Positions 19,158 to 27,151 of a DNA stretch of 64,000 nucleotides are shown here, one piece after another. The DNA lies in the NCBI RefSeq assembly GCF_003952525.1, contig NZ_CP034451.1:5804501-5868500 (forward strand). Direction: 5' to 3'. Position numbers and translations under genes: made by a program. Each line of letters begins with the position of its first letter. Position 1 is the first letter of the stretch. Under the pieces are notes generated by a model, which did no database searches, was not told the origin of the DNA, and saw nothing but the letters and a program-made list of their open reading frames with translations. The stretch is from Mesorhizobium sp. M3A.F.Ca.ET.080.04.2.1 (lineage in GTDB: Bacteria > Pseudomonadota > Alphaproteobacteria > Rhizobiales > Rhizobiaceae).

Positions 19158-20030
19158 CTAGTCCTTGAGCGCCTTGCCGAGTCGTCCCGCCAGGTCCTGC
19201 GTGAACTGCCAGGCGACACGGCCTGAGCGGCTGCCGCGCGTCGTCGCCCACTCGAGCGCCTCGGCGCGCAACGTTTCGGGGTGGACGGTCAGGCCGTGAT
19301 AGCGGACATAGCCGTCGATCATGTCCAGATATTCGTCCTGCGAGCATTTGTGGAAGCCCAGCCACAGGCCAAAGCGGTCGGAGAGCGAAACCTTTTCCTC
19401 CACCGCTTCCGACGGGTTGATGGCGGTCGAGCGCTCATTGTCGATCATGTCGCGCGGCAACAGGTGCCGCCGGTTCGACGTGGCGTAGAAGATGACATTG
19501 GCCGGCCGCCCCTCGACGCCACCTTCGAGCGCCGCCTTCAGCGATTTGTAGGAGGTGTCGTCATGATCAAAGGAGAGGTCGTCGCAAAACAGGATGAAAC
19601 GATAGGGCGCGGCCTTCAGCAGGCTCATCAGCTTCGGCAGCGTATCGATGTCCTCGCGATGGATCTCGATCAGCTTGAGCGCGCGGTCGAGCTTGTCGGA
19701 GGCATTGACTGCCGCGTGCACGGCCTTGACCAGCGACGACTTGCCCATGCCGCGCGCACCCCACAGCAGCACGTTGTTTGCCGCATAGCCGGAGGCGAAG
19801 CGTTGGGTGTTGTCGAGCAGGATGTCGCGGACCCGGTCGACGCCGCGGATCAGGCCAATGTCGACCCGATTGACCTTGCGGACCGGCTCCAGGTAGCCGG
19901 GATCGGCCTGCCAGACGAAGCAGTCGGCCGCGCCGAGGTCGGTCTGCGGCACAGGCGGAGCGGCAAGACGGGAGACTGCCTCGATCAAGCGTTCCAGCTT
20001 CTTGTTCAGGGCGTCCAGGCTGTCGGTCAT
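19158..20030 (-). CDS. DUF815-family AAA+ ATPase
   Basis: A 290-aa P-loop ATPase of the DUF815 family, widespread in alphaproteobacteria and of unknown cellular role. Walker A is GARGMGKS at residues 91-98, and Walker B-like ILFCDDLSFD follows near residue 155. The sensor region FYATSNRRHLLPRDM is typical of this family. The N-terminal 25 residues form a short coiled coil (LDALNKKLERLIEAVSRL). I start it at the ATG at 20030; a longer in-frame start at 20150 has no support. It is convergent with the pseudogene region and divergent from yajC. Confidence 0.88.
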   Translation of the reverse strand: MTDSLDALNKKLERLIEAVSRLAAPPVPQTDLGAADCFVWQADPGYLEPVRKVNRVDIGLIRGVDRVRDILLDNTQRFASGYAANNVLLWGARGMGKSSLVKAVHAAVNASDKLDRALKLIEIHREDIDTLPKLMSLLKAAPYRFILFCDDLSFDHDDTSYKSLKAALEGGVEGRPANVIFYATSNRRHLLPRDMIDNERSTAINPSEAVEEKVSLSDRFGLWLGFHKCSQDEYLDMIDGYVRYHGLTVHPETLRAEALEWATTRGSRSGRVAWQFTQDLAGRLGKALKD

Positions 20031-20272
20031 CTGAGGTCTTTTTGTTCTCGCTTCTCGGGACGTGGGAGCAGCTTCCGTTGGGGCGCCGCAAGAACCAGCT
20101 TTCGGCAGCCTCCAAGGCGCTTCCCGCTGCGACGCTCTAGCACGCGGCAAACGGCTGGAAAAGCAACGGATTCGCCGGATCCCGCAGTTGCATTGGCAAC
20201 TTTACCGACTATATTCCGGCCAAATTTCGCGGGGCCGCCCCGGCGGTTTGTCACCTTCCAGGAGTTTTCTTG

Positions 20273-20611
20273 ATGTTCGTCACACCGGCATACGCCCAGG
20301 GCGTTGGCACCTCGCCAGACATGTTCGTCAGCATTTTGCCGTTTGTCCTGATTTTCGTGATCATGTATTTTCTGATCATCCGGCCGCAGCGCACGCAGCT
20401 GAAGAAGCGCCAGGAGATGCTGGCTGCGGTGCGCCGCGGCGATACGGTGGTGACCGGCGGCGGCTTCGTCGGCAAGGTGACCAAGGTGATCGACGACAAT
20501 GAGCTGGAGATCGACCTTGGCGGTGGAACCAAGGTGACGGCGCTGCGCTCGACGCTCACGGACGTGCGCGTCAAGGGCGAGCCGGTGGCGAACCAGAACG
20601 CGAAGAAGTAA
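20273..20611 (+). CDS. yajC: Preprotein translocase subunit YajC
   Basis: A 112-aa YajC, the small accessory subunit of the SecDF-YajC holotranslocon. It has one N-terminal membrane helix (FVSILPFVLIFVIMYFLIIRPQ) and the family signature IIRPQRTQLKKRQEML, then a small basic cytosolic domain (GDTVVTGGGFVGKVTKV). The ATG at 20273 follows CCAGGAG at good spacing. It lies 56 bp upstream of secDF, the standard operon order. Confidence 0.96.
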   Translation: MFVTPAYAQGVGTSPDMFVSILPFVLIFVIMYFLIIRPQRTQLKKRQEMLAAVRRGDTVVTGGGFVGKVTKVIDDNELEIDLGGGTKVTALRSTLTDVRVKGEPVANQNAKK

Positions 20612-20666
20612 TCCAGATCTCGCTGGCGCAACGCTGCCGCTTGTACGCCTGAACGGATAAGAACGA

Positions 20667-23216
20667 ATGCTTTATTTCTCGCGCCTGAAGATGATCCTGA
20701 TCTGGCTCGCCGTGGCCATAACAGTGATCCTCGCCGCGCCCAACCTGTTCCCGGCAAGCACGCTGGCGCAGCTGCCGAGCTGGGTGCCGAAGCGGCAGAT
20801 GACGCTCGGCCTCGACCTTCAGGGCGGTTCGCACATCCTGCTCCAGATGGATCAGAACGACTTGATCAAAGATCAGCTGGAGACGACGCGCGACGAGATC
20901 AGGACCCTGCTGCGCGAAGCCAAGATCCAATATACCGGGCTTTCCGGCACCGGGCGCACCGTGCAGGTGCGCATCAACGACCAGAGCCAGCTCGATGCGG
21001 CCAAAGCTGCGCTGAAACCGATTACAAATCCGGTAAATGCCAGCCTATTCACCGGCGGTTCCGTTCAATCGATGGCACTGGATGATTCAGAGCCGGGGCT
21101 GTTGAGATTTACCGTTACGGATGCCGGTCTCAAGTACCGGACCTCGACGGCTTTGTCGCAGGCAATCGAAGTTGTCGAACGGCGCGTCAATGCGCTGGGT
21201 ACTACCGAGCCGATCGTGCAGCGGCAGGGCGACGACCGCATCCTTGTCCAGGTGCCCGGTCTCCAGAACCCTCAGCGGCTTAAAGACATTATCGGCCAGA
21301 CCGCCAAGCTGACGTTCCAAATGGTCGATACCTCGGTGCCGGTCCAGGATGCCATGAAAGGCCGGCCGCCGGCGGGCGATTCCATCCTGTATTCCCAGGA
21401 CGATCCTCCAGTTCCCTATTTGGTGGAGAACCGCGTCATCGTGTCGGGCGAAGACCTGTCGCAGGCGACGCCGACTTATAATTCGCAAACAAACGAGCCG
21501 GTGGTTTCGTTCACATTCAATTCGCGGGGCGCCACCCGGTTCGGTCAAGCGACCCAGCAGAATGTCGGTAAACCTTTCGCCATCGTCCTCGACAATCAGG
21601 TCATTTCGGCGCCCGTCATCCGTGAGCCTATTCTCGGCGGCACGGGGCAGATTTCCGGCAACTTCACAGCAGAGAGCGCCAACGATCTCGCCGTGCTGCT
21701 GCGCGCCGGCGCCTTGCCGGCAAAGCTCACCATCATTGAAGAGCGCACGGTGGGTCCGGGCCTCGGCCAGGACTCCATCCACGCCGGCAAGATCGCGGGC
21801 GTGATCGGGTCGATCCTGGTCGTCGCCTTCATGTTCGTCGCTTACGGCTTCCTCGGTTTCCTCGCCAATGTGGCCTTGGCGGTGCACGTCGCGATGATCG
21901 TGGCGCTGCTGTCGCTGCTGGGAGCGACGCTCACCTTGCCCGGCATCGCCGGCATCGTGCTCACCATCGGCATGGCGGTCGACTCCAACGTTCTGATCTA
22001 TGAACGCATCCGCGAGGAGCGGCGAAACGGCCGCTCAGTCATCCAATCGATCGACACCGGCTTCTCCAAGGCGCTGGCAACCATCGTCGATTCCAACGTC
22101 ACCTCGCTGATCGCGACGGTGGTGCTGTTCTGGCTGGGCACCGGTCCGGTCAAGGGCTTCGCCATCACCTACGCGATTGGCATCCTGACCACTGTGTTCA
22201 CCGCCTTCACCTTCACGCGCATGCTGGTGTCCATTTGGCTGCGTCGGGCTCGTCCGAAGGAATTGCCGCGCGCGCCGGTCACTTTCATTCCGCCGGGCAC
22301 CAGGATTCCCTTCATGGGTATCCGACGCTGGACATTTGCTTTGTCCAGCCTGTTGTCGGTCCTGTCGGTCGTCGGGTTCCTGACCATCGACATCAACTAC
22401 GGCATCGACTTCAGGGGCGGTTCGATAATCGAAGTGCAGTCCAAGCAGGGCGACGCCGATCTCGGCGATATCCGCAGCAGGCTGTCGGAACTCAACATCG
22501 GCGAAATCCAGGTACAGCAGTTCGGCGCGCCGAACGACGTGCTGATCCGGGTCGGCACGCAGGACGCCGGCGAGAACGCCGAGCAGACCGTCATCGACAA
22601 GGTGAGGGGCGAGCTCCAGGACCAGTACGACTTCCGCCGTGTCGAGGTGGTGGGGCCGACGGTTTCCGGAGAGCTCGCCAAACAGGGCACGATCGCCATG
22701 CTGATCGCGCTGGTCGGCATCCTGCTCTATGTCTGGTTCCGCTTCGAATGGCAGTTCGCGGTGGGCGCCATCATTGCGACGATCCACGACGTGGTGATGA
22801 CGATCGGCTTCTTCGTCATAACAGGGCTGGAATTCAACCAGTCTTCATTGGCGGCGATCCTCACCATCATCGGCTATTCGCTGAACGACACCATCGTCGT
22901 CTATGACCGCGTCCGCGAGGACCTGCGCAAATACAAGAAGATGCCGCTGCCGCAGCTGTTGAACAACGCCATCAACGAGACGCTGTCGAGAACGACGCTG
23001 ACGTCGGTGACCACGATCCTGGCGCTGCTGGCGCTCGTGCTGTTCGGCGGCGAGGTGATCCGATCCTTCACGCTGGCGATGCTGTTCGGCGTGGTGTTCG
23101 GCACCTATTCGTCGATCTTCATCGCCGCGCCGCTGCTGATCCTGTTCAAGTTGCGGCCGCAGGCCGCGAGCGCCGAAGGGGATAAGCCGGTGAACGGCAA
23201 GGCCGTGGCGACCTGA
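20667..23216 (+). CDS. secDF: Fused protein translocase subunit SecDF
   Basis: An 849-aa fusion of SecD and SecF, RND-type proton-driven proteins that pull preproteins through SecYEG. The SecD half (about 1-520) has the D1 motif LGLDLQGGSHILL near residue 47, a large periplasmic loop and D5/D6-type helices (IGMAVDSNVLIYERIREE). The SecF half (about 545-849) restarts with a membrane helix and NYGIDFRGGSIIEV near 575, and ends with ILTIIGYSLNDTIVVYDRVRE and membrane helices. Twelve membrane helices are expected in total. Fusion is common in rhizobia. A RIME palindrome follows the stop. Confidence 0.96.
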   Translation: MLYFSRLKMILIWLAVAITVILAAPNLFPASTLAQLPSWVPKRQMTLGLDLQGGSHILLQMDQNDLIKDQLETTRDEIRTLLREAKIQYTGLSGTGRTVQVRINDQSQLDAAKAALKPITNPVNASLFTGGSVQSMALDDSEPGLLRFTVTDAGLKYRTSTALSQAIEVVERRVNALGTTEPIVQRQGDDRILVQVPGLQNPQRLKDIIGQTAKLTFQMVDTSVPVQDAMKGRPPAGDSILYSQDDPPVPYLVENRVIVSGEDLSQATPTYNSQTNEPVVSFTFNSRGATRFGQATQQNVGKPFAIVLDNQVISAPVIREPILGGTGQISGNFTAESANDLAVLLRAGALPAKLTIIEERTVGPGLGQDSIHAGKIAGVIGSILVVAFMFVAYGFLGFLANVALAVHVAMIVALLSLLGATLTLPGIAGIVLTIGMAVDSNVLIYERIREERRNGRSVIQSIDTGFSKALATIVDSNVTSLIATVVLFWLGTGPVKGFAITYAIGILTTVFTAFTFTRMLVSIWLRRARPKELPRAPVTFIPPGTRIPFMGIRRWTFALSSLLSVLSVVGFLTIDINYGIDFRGGSIIEVQSKQGDADLGDIRSRLSELNIGEIQVQQFGAPNDVLIRVGTQDAGENAEQTVIDKVRGELQDQYDFRRVEVVGPTVSGELAKQGTIAMLIALVGILLYVWFRFEWQFAVGAIIATIHDVVMTIGFFVITGLEFNQSSLAAILTIIGYSLNDTIVVYDRVREDLRKYKKMPLPQLLNNAINETLSRTTLTSVTTILALLALVLFGGEVIRSFTLAMLFGVVFGTYSSIFIAAPLLILFKLRPQAASAEGDKPVNGKAVAT

Positions 23217-23275
23217 CGCCGCAAGAGCCGGATGATTGCAGGTCTAGTCCTGACGCCGGCTCCAAATCAAAGAGA

Positions 23276-23328
23276 TAGAGCATGATGTCGTCCGAAAACC
23301 GCACCACACTTTTCGGCATCATGCTCTA
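23276..23328. repeat. RIME-like palindrome (secDF-Mth938 gene)
   Basis: The best-preserved copy in the window. The 12-bp terminal inverted repeats TAGAGCATGATG (23276-23287) and CATCATGCTCTA (23317-23328) are perfect, with inner CCGAAAA (23292-23298) and TTTTCGG (23310-23316). It could fold in the mRNA between secDF and the next gene. Confidence 0.85.
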
Positions 23329-23333
23329 GACCC

Positions 23334-23723
23334 ATGGTCAAAGGCATCATCATTCGCGAGGCGCATTTCCCGGGCAAGGCGCCGATCGAGGCTTATGGCA
23401 ATGGCGGCTTCCGCTTTGCCGACATGTCGCATCGCGGCTCGCTTCTGTGCCTACCGTCCGGCATCCATGGCTGGGAGCCGGCCGATCCGCTGGCGCTGAA
23501 GGCGTCGGACTTCGACAAGCTTTTCGCCCAGGCCGACAGGATAGAGATCCTGCTGGTCGGCACCGGCAAGGATCTTCGGCCCTTGCCTGCCGCGTTGCGC
23601 GCAGCACTCAAGCAGGCGGGCATCTCGGCCGACCCGATGTCGACGGGAGCGGCCGTGCGGACCTACAACGTGCTGCTGGCCGAGGACCGTGCCGTGGCTG
23701 CAGCATTGATCGCCGTCGATTGA
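23334..23723 (+). CDS. Mth938-domain protein (NDUFAF3 homologue)
   Basis: A 129-aa single-domain protein of the Mth938/DUF498 family, whose human member NDUFAF3 helps assemble respiratory complex I. The family pattern is visible: an early GNGGFRFADMSHRGSLLCLPSG, a central EILLVGTGKDLRPLPAALRAAL, and STGAAVRTYNVLLAEDRAVAAALI at the C-terminus. Known bacterial homologues often sit beside secDF, as here. The stop codon abuts the start of the next gene (23723/23724), indicating translational coupling. The bacterial function is not firmly established; assembly of an inner-membrane complex is a reasonable inference. Confidence 0.85.
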   Translation: MVKGIIIREAHFPGKAPIEAYGNGGFRFADMSHRGSLLCLPSGIHGWEPADPLALKASDFDKLFAQADRIEILLVGTGKDLRPLPAALRAALKQAGISADPMSTGAAVRTYNVLLAEDRAVAAALIAVD

Positions 23724-24572
23724 ATGGCGGGCTCATCCAACCTCGTCATGGAGGCGGTACGTGCCGCTGACCATGACCGCTATCTTTCGGCTCTCTACGC
23801 GCCAGCCGACAAACGCGACGCGCTGCTCGCGCTCTATGCCTTCAACGCTGAGATCGCCGGCGTGCGCGACCGCATCCACGAGCCGTTGCCGGGCGAAGTC
23901 AGGCTGCAGTGGTGGCGCGACGTCATCGCGAGCGAAGATGGGGCTGATACCGGTCACCCGACCGCCGATGCGCTGAAGGCGACGATCACCGCCAACCGGC
24001 TGCCCAAGGCCGCCTTCGAGAACATGCTAGATGCGCGCATCTTCGATCTTTACGACGATCCGATGCCGTCGCGGACCGACCTCGAAGGTTACTGCGGGGA
24101 AACGGCCGCCGCACTCATCCAACTGGTGGCGATGGCGCTCGATCCGATAGCCGCGCCTGGCTTTGCCGAATTCGCGGGCAGGGCAGGCTGCGCACAGGCC
24201 ATCACCGGCTTGCTGCTGTTGTTGCCGCTGCATCGTCGGCGTGGACAGTGCTACGTCCCGGCCGACATACTGGCGGCCGCCGGCTCTTCGCCGGAAGAGT
24301 TCGTCAAGGGGGAGGGCGGGGCCGCGGAGCAGCGAGCAGCGGCCGCGATGATCGCGCTGGCGCGGGACCACCTCAGCGCCTTTGAGAAGGGCGCGCCAGC
24401 GCTTCCCGTGTCACTGCGCCCCGCCTTCCTTCCGCTGGCGCTCACACGCGGCTATCTCGACAAGATGGAAAAGACCGGCCGGTCGCCACTCGACGGCGCT
24501 GTGGTGCTCTCGACCTTGCGGCGGCACTGGCTGCTCTTGCGTCACGCAATGCGAGGTTGGGCAGGTCTTTGA
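23724..24572 (+). CDS. Phytoene/squalene synthase-like protein (NDUFAF6-type)
   Basis: A 282-aa protein with the trans-isoprenyl diphosphate synthase fold. The N-terminal YLSALYAPADKRDALLALYAFNAEI and LQWWRDVI are characteristic of the NDUFAF6/HpnC-like branch. I cannot find the paired Asp-rich DXXXD motifs that bind prenyl diphosphates in true phytoene synthases. A non-catalytic assembly role like human NDUFAF6 (complex I) is therefore more likely than terpenoid synthesis. It begins directly at the end of the NDUFAF3-type gene. Confidence 0.8.
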   Translation: MAGSSNLVMEAVRAADHDRYLSALYAPADKRDALLALYAFNAEIAGVRDRIHEPLPGEVRLQWWRDVIASEDGADTGHPTADALKATITANRLPKAAFENMLDARIFDLYDDPMPSRTDLEGYCGETAAALIQLVAMALDPIAAPGFAEFAGRAGCAQAITGLLLLLPLHRRRGQCYVPADILAAAGSSPEEFVKGEGGAAEQRAAAAMIALARDHLSAFEKGAPALPVSLRPAFLPLALTRGYLDKMEKTGRSPLDGAVVLSTLRRHWLLLRHAMRGWAGL

Positions 24573-24581
24573 CCCATCCCA

Positions 24582-24724
24582 TCAGGACGGTTCGCCATTG
24601 CCACGCACCAGCGCTTCATAATCGCGGCCGCCATGGAGGACATTAACGATGCGTACGACGTCGCTATCGACGATTAGGCAATGACGGCGGAATGCTCGAA
24701 CGGAACTGTCCTTAGTCCCGGCAT
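24582..24724 (-). pseudogene. Remnant of a ParE/RelE-type toxin
   Basis: Reading on the minus strand from an ATG at 24724 gives MPGLRTVPFEHSAVIA; after a frame change it continues LIVDSDVVRIVNVLHGGRDYEAL and ends near 24582. This is the C-terminal half of a ParE-family ribosome-independent toxin (R.....H...Y.....I.I.RVLHGRRD pattern). The N-terminal half and any antitoxin gene are absent, and the frame is broken, so it is a decayed toxin-antitoxin fragment between convergent genes. Confidence 0.7.
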
Positions 24725-24817
24725 GATATCGTCACGCGGCGTCCGCCGCGAGGCGCGTTGCTGATGCTCTGGCAGCGGTCCTCAATATGCAGGACTGTCC
24801 AACCGCAATCGAAAGGC

Positions 24818-26227
24818 CTATTCCGCCGCTTGCGCCCGCGGAGGCAGCCCCAGCCACTCACGGCAATCGGACAGAGCGCGCGCCGTGATCGCGCGGCGTT
24901 TGGTAACCGTCTTGTCCTTGCCGCGCAGGCGCTTGCCCTCGATCCTGGGTGCTTCCACCGGAGGGAACAGGCCGAAATTAATGTTCATCGGCTGGAAGGA
25001 ACGCTTGCCCGGCTCGTCATCCGACACGAGGTGGCCGCCGATGATGTGGTTGAGCAGCGCGCCGAAAGCCGTTGTGAGGGGCGGCAGCGACAGTGCTTGG
25101 CCGAGCCGCTCGGCGGCGGCGAAACGGCCGGCGAGCAAGCCGATTGCCGCACTCTCGACATAGCCTTCGCAGCCGGTGATCTGACCGGCGAAGCGCAGGC
25201 CAGGACGCGATTTCAGTTGCAGCGACGGATCGAGCAGCGTCGGCGAGTTGATGTAGGTGTTGCGGTGCAAGCCGCCGAGACGCGCGAACTCGGCATTCTC
25301 GAGCCCCGGAATGGTGCGGAAGATGCGCACCTGCTCGGCATGCTTCAGTTTGGTCTGGAAGCCGACCATGTTGTAGAGCGTGCCCAGCGCATTGTCCTGG
25401 CGAAGCTGCACGACCGCATAGGCCTTGACCGAGGGATTGTGGACATTGGTCAGGCCCATCGGTTTCATCGGTCCATAGCGAAGCGTCTCGACGCCGCGCT
25501 CGGCCATCACTTCAATCGGCAGGCAGCCGTCGAAATAGGGTGTGCCTTCCCAATGCTTGAACTCGGTCTTTTGCCCCTCCAGCAGAGCCGCCACGAAGGC
25601 GAGATACTGCTCCTTGTCCATCGGGCAGTTGATGTAGTCCTTGCCGGTGCCGCCGGGGCCGACCTTGTCGTAGCGCGACTGGAACCAGCAGGTCGTCATG
25701 TCGATCGTATCGAAATGCACGATCGGCGCGATGGCGTCGAAGAAGGCGAGCGCGTCGGCGCCGGTGGCTTCGGCGATCGACTGCGCCAACGAAGGCGCCG
25801 TCAACGGACCGGTGGCGACGATCGCCTGGTCCCAGTCCTTGGGCGGCAGGCCGGGCACTTCCTCGCGCTGGATGGTGATCAGCGGATGCGCCTTGATTTT
25901 GGCAGTGACCGCATCGGAAAAGCCGTCCCGGTCTACGGCAAGCGCGCCACCCGCAGGCACCTGGTGCGCATCGCCGGCACTCATGATCAGCGAGCCGGCG
26001 AGCCTCATCTCGGCATGCAGCAGTCCGACGGCGTTGGCCTCGGCATCGTCGGAGCGGAAGGAGTTGGAACAGACGAGTTCGGCCAGCCCATCGGTCTTGT
26101 GCGCGTCGGTGCCGCGCACCGGCCGCATTTCATGCAGCACGACGGGGACTCCGGCCTCGGCGATCTGCCATGCCGCTTCGGAGCCGGCGAGGCCGCCGCC
26201 GATGACGTGGACGGGATTTTTCTCCAT
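24818..26227 (-). CDS. trmFO: Methylenetetrahydrofolate-tRNA-(uracil-5-)-methyltransferase TrmFO
   Basis: A 469-aa folate/FAD-dependent enzyme that makes 5-methyluridine-54 in the T-loop of tRNA. The N-terminal FAD-binding [18 protein letters not shown] is clear, followed by VVLHEMRP and [20 protein letters not shown], both diagnostic of TrmFO/GidA relatives. The C-terminal [11 protein letters not shown] and [20 protein letters not shown] blocks match the family. The ATG at 26227 ([12 protein letters not shown]) is the natural start. It is about 70 bp downstream of the terminator of the hairpin array on the same strand. Confidence 0.95.
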   Translation of the reverse strand: MEKNPVHVIGGGLAGSEAAWQIAEAGVPVVLHEMRPVRGTDAHKTDGLAELVCSNSFRSDDAEANAVGLLHAEMRLAGSLIMSAGDAHQVPAGGALAVDRDGFSDAVTAKIKAHPLITIQREEVPGLPPKDWDQAIVATGPLTAPSLAQSIAEATGADALAFFDAIAPIVHFDTIDMTTCWFQSRYDKVGPGGTGKDYINCPMDKEQYLAFVAALLEGQKTEFKHWEGTPYFDGCLPIEVMAERGVETLRYGPMKPMGLTNVHNPSVKAYAVVQLRQDNALGTLYNMVGFQTKLKHAEQVRIFRTIPGLENAEFARLGGLHRNTYINSPTLLDPSLQLKSRPGLRFAGQITGCEGYVESAAIGLLAGRFAAAERLGQALSLPPLTTAFGALLNHIIGGHLVSDDEPGKRSFQPMNINFGLFPPVEAPRIEGKRLRGKDKTVTKRRAITARALSDCREWLGLPPRAQAAE

Positions 26228-26300
26228 GAGCGCCGCAATAGTCGCTTAGCGCAGCGATTGCAATTGCCGGCCGCGAGAAGTGGATCTGGGAAAACGCGCC

Positions 26301-26342
26301 AAAAAACACAACACCCGCCGGGGGAGGAGGTCCGGCGGGTGT
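26301..26342 (-). terminator. Intrinsic terminator formed by the last anti-SD hairpin
   Basis: On the minus strand the 11-bp stem ACACCCGCCGG / CCGGCGGGTGT (26342-26332 with 26321-26311) is followed by TGTTGTGTTTTTT. Hairpin six of the array therefore doubles as the Rho-independent end of the transcript, before trmFO. Confidence 0.8.
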
Positions 26343-26572
26343 CGTTTTGTTGGTCGATCCTCGGGAGGAGGTGAAGATCGGCCTATTCGTCATTGCCGGG
26401 GAGGAGGTCGGCTTTGACGAAATTCCTTTTTGCCTGGAAGACGAACTGCGTTCGCTTCGGGAACAACGCCCGCCGGGGGAGGAGGTCCGGCGGGCGCCGT
26501 TTCGATGGTCAGCCCCTGGGAGGAGGTAGGGGTTGACCGTATCCGTCAGGGTCGGGGAGGAGGTCGACCCTG
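26311..26572 (-). ncRNA. Array of six anti-Shine-Dalgarno hairpins (cuckoo/CcsR-type sRNAs)
   Basis: Six stem-loops share one 10-nt loop, GGGAGGAGGT on the plus strand and ACCUCCUCCC in the minus-strand RNA. Loops lie at 26555-26564 (A), 26518-26527 (B), 26477-26486 (C), 26399-26408 (D), 26363-26372 (E) and 26322-26331 (F). Stems are 8-11 bp and differ in sequence between neighbours, while the loop is invariant. A, B, C correspond in order to D, E, F with a period of 155-156 bp, and GGAATTTCG precedes each triplet. They follow two DUF1127 genes on the same strand. This is the arrangement known for CcaF1 and CcsR1-4 in Rhodobacter, whose CCUCCUCCC loops resemble anti-SD sequence. Processing into separate sRNAs is inferred. 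Confidence 0.85.
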
Positions 26573-26584
26573 GCGAAATTCCTC

Positions 26585-26725
26585 TTAGACCGCCTTGCGG
26601 GCGATCATCTTGATCTCGTCGCGAACGATGCCGAGATCATTGAGCTGGCGGTTCGAAAGCCGACCCAACTCGGTAACCGTGTCGCGATAAACGCGCCAGT
26701 TGCGGTAGCTGCGGATCAGGTTCAT
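26585..26725 (-). CDS. DUF1127 small protein (second of pair)
   Basis: A 46-aa Arg-rich protein starting MNLIRSYRNWRVYRDTVTEL and ending RDEIKMIARKAV, with GRLSNRQLNDLGI in the middle. This is a complete DUF1127 domain. DUF1127 proteins in alphaproteobacteria include CcaF1, an RNA-binding protein that influences maturation and turnover of the sRNAs encoded downstream. Here the stop at 26585 is only 13 bp from the first anti-SD hairpin. It is 36 of 46 residues identical to its neighbour by eye, so the pair is a tandem duplicate. Confidence 0.92.
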   Translation of the reverse strand: MNLIRSYRNWRVYRDTVTELGRLSNRQLNDLGIVRDEIKMIARKAV

Positions 26726-26776
26726 GGTCTTGTCACTCTTCAAAACTGGTTCGGACCATTCGCGGTCCGAAGCGGA

Positions 26777-26917
26777 TTAGACCGCCTTGCGGGCGACGTA
26801 ATGAATGTCGCTGCGGCTGATGCCGAGGTCGGTCAGTTCACGGTTCGACAGGCGGCTCAGTTCCGAGACGGTGTCCCGGTAACGGCGCCAGTTGCGGTAG
26901 TTGCGGATCAGGTTCAT
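26777..26917 (-). CDS. DUF1127 small protein (first of pair)
   Basis: A 46-aa DUF1127 protein: MNLIRNYRNWRRYRDTVSEL, then SRLSNRELTDLGISRSDI, ending HYVARKAV. I use the ATG at 26917 because the domain begins there and the same start is used by the downstream copy; a longer in-frame start at 26986 lacks support. The 51-bp gap to the second copy suggests a dicistronic message continuing into the hairpin array. In Brucella and Agrobacterium, DUF1127 genes are controlled by the LysR regulator VtlR, and a LysR-type palindrome lies 100 bp upstream at 27018-27038. Confidence 0.92.
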   Translation of the reverse strand: MNLIRNYRNWRRYRDTVSELSRLSNRELTDLGISRSDIHYVARKAV

Positions 26918-27017
26918 GGTAGTGCTCGTTTCGTCTTTCGTTCGGATTATTCCGTCTGCGTACGAACAGGAAATAAGTGGGGTCATATCGGTTTAAAAGT
27001 GCCATTGGCGCATGGCA

Positions 27018-27038
27018 GCAATGCAAATTGTGCATTGC
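27018..27038. promoter_or_regulatory. Perfect palindrome with LysR T-N11-A spacing upstream of DUF1127 genes
   Basis: GCAATGCA (27018-27025), AATTG, TGCATTGC (27031-27038): a perfect 8-bp inverted repeat with 5-bp spacer. T27022 to A27034 gives the T-N11-A pattern of LysR-type operators. It sits between the divergent DUF1127 pair and the DUF2157 gene and could serve either. The regulator is not identified in the window. Confidence 0.5.
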
Positions 27039-27151
27039 ACCATTAACGGCCATTCACGCTTGGGACACAAAGAAGACAGAATCGGAAAATGCCGCAACGT
27101 CAACGGCTTGAGACACGCGGCTGAAAAAAAGACCGAGCTTGGGGGAAACGC

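Noticed and set aside
24758-26374. 538-aa plus-strand frame opposite trmFO
   Set aside because: Antisense shadow of trmFO running into the hairpin array; no family pattern.
26311-26572. CRISPR array or tandem terminators
   Set aside because: The invariant part is the loop, not a direct repeat with spacers, and only the last hairpin is followed by a T run. An sRNA array fits better.
26940-27000. RpoH-type promoter for the DUF1127 operon (CCCCA box near 26985)
   Set aside because: A CCCCACTT element is present on the minus strand, but no CTTGAA-like -35 lies 16-18 bp upstream. The evidence is too weak.
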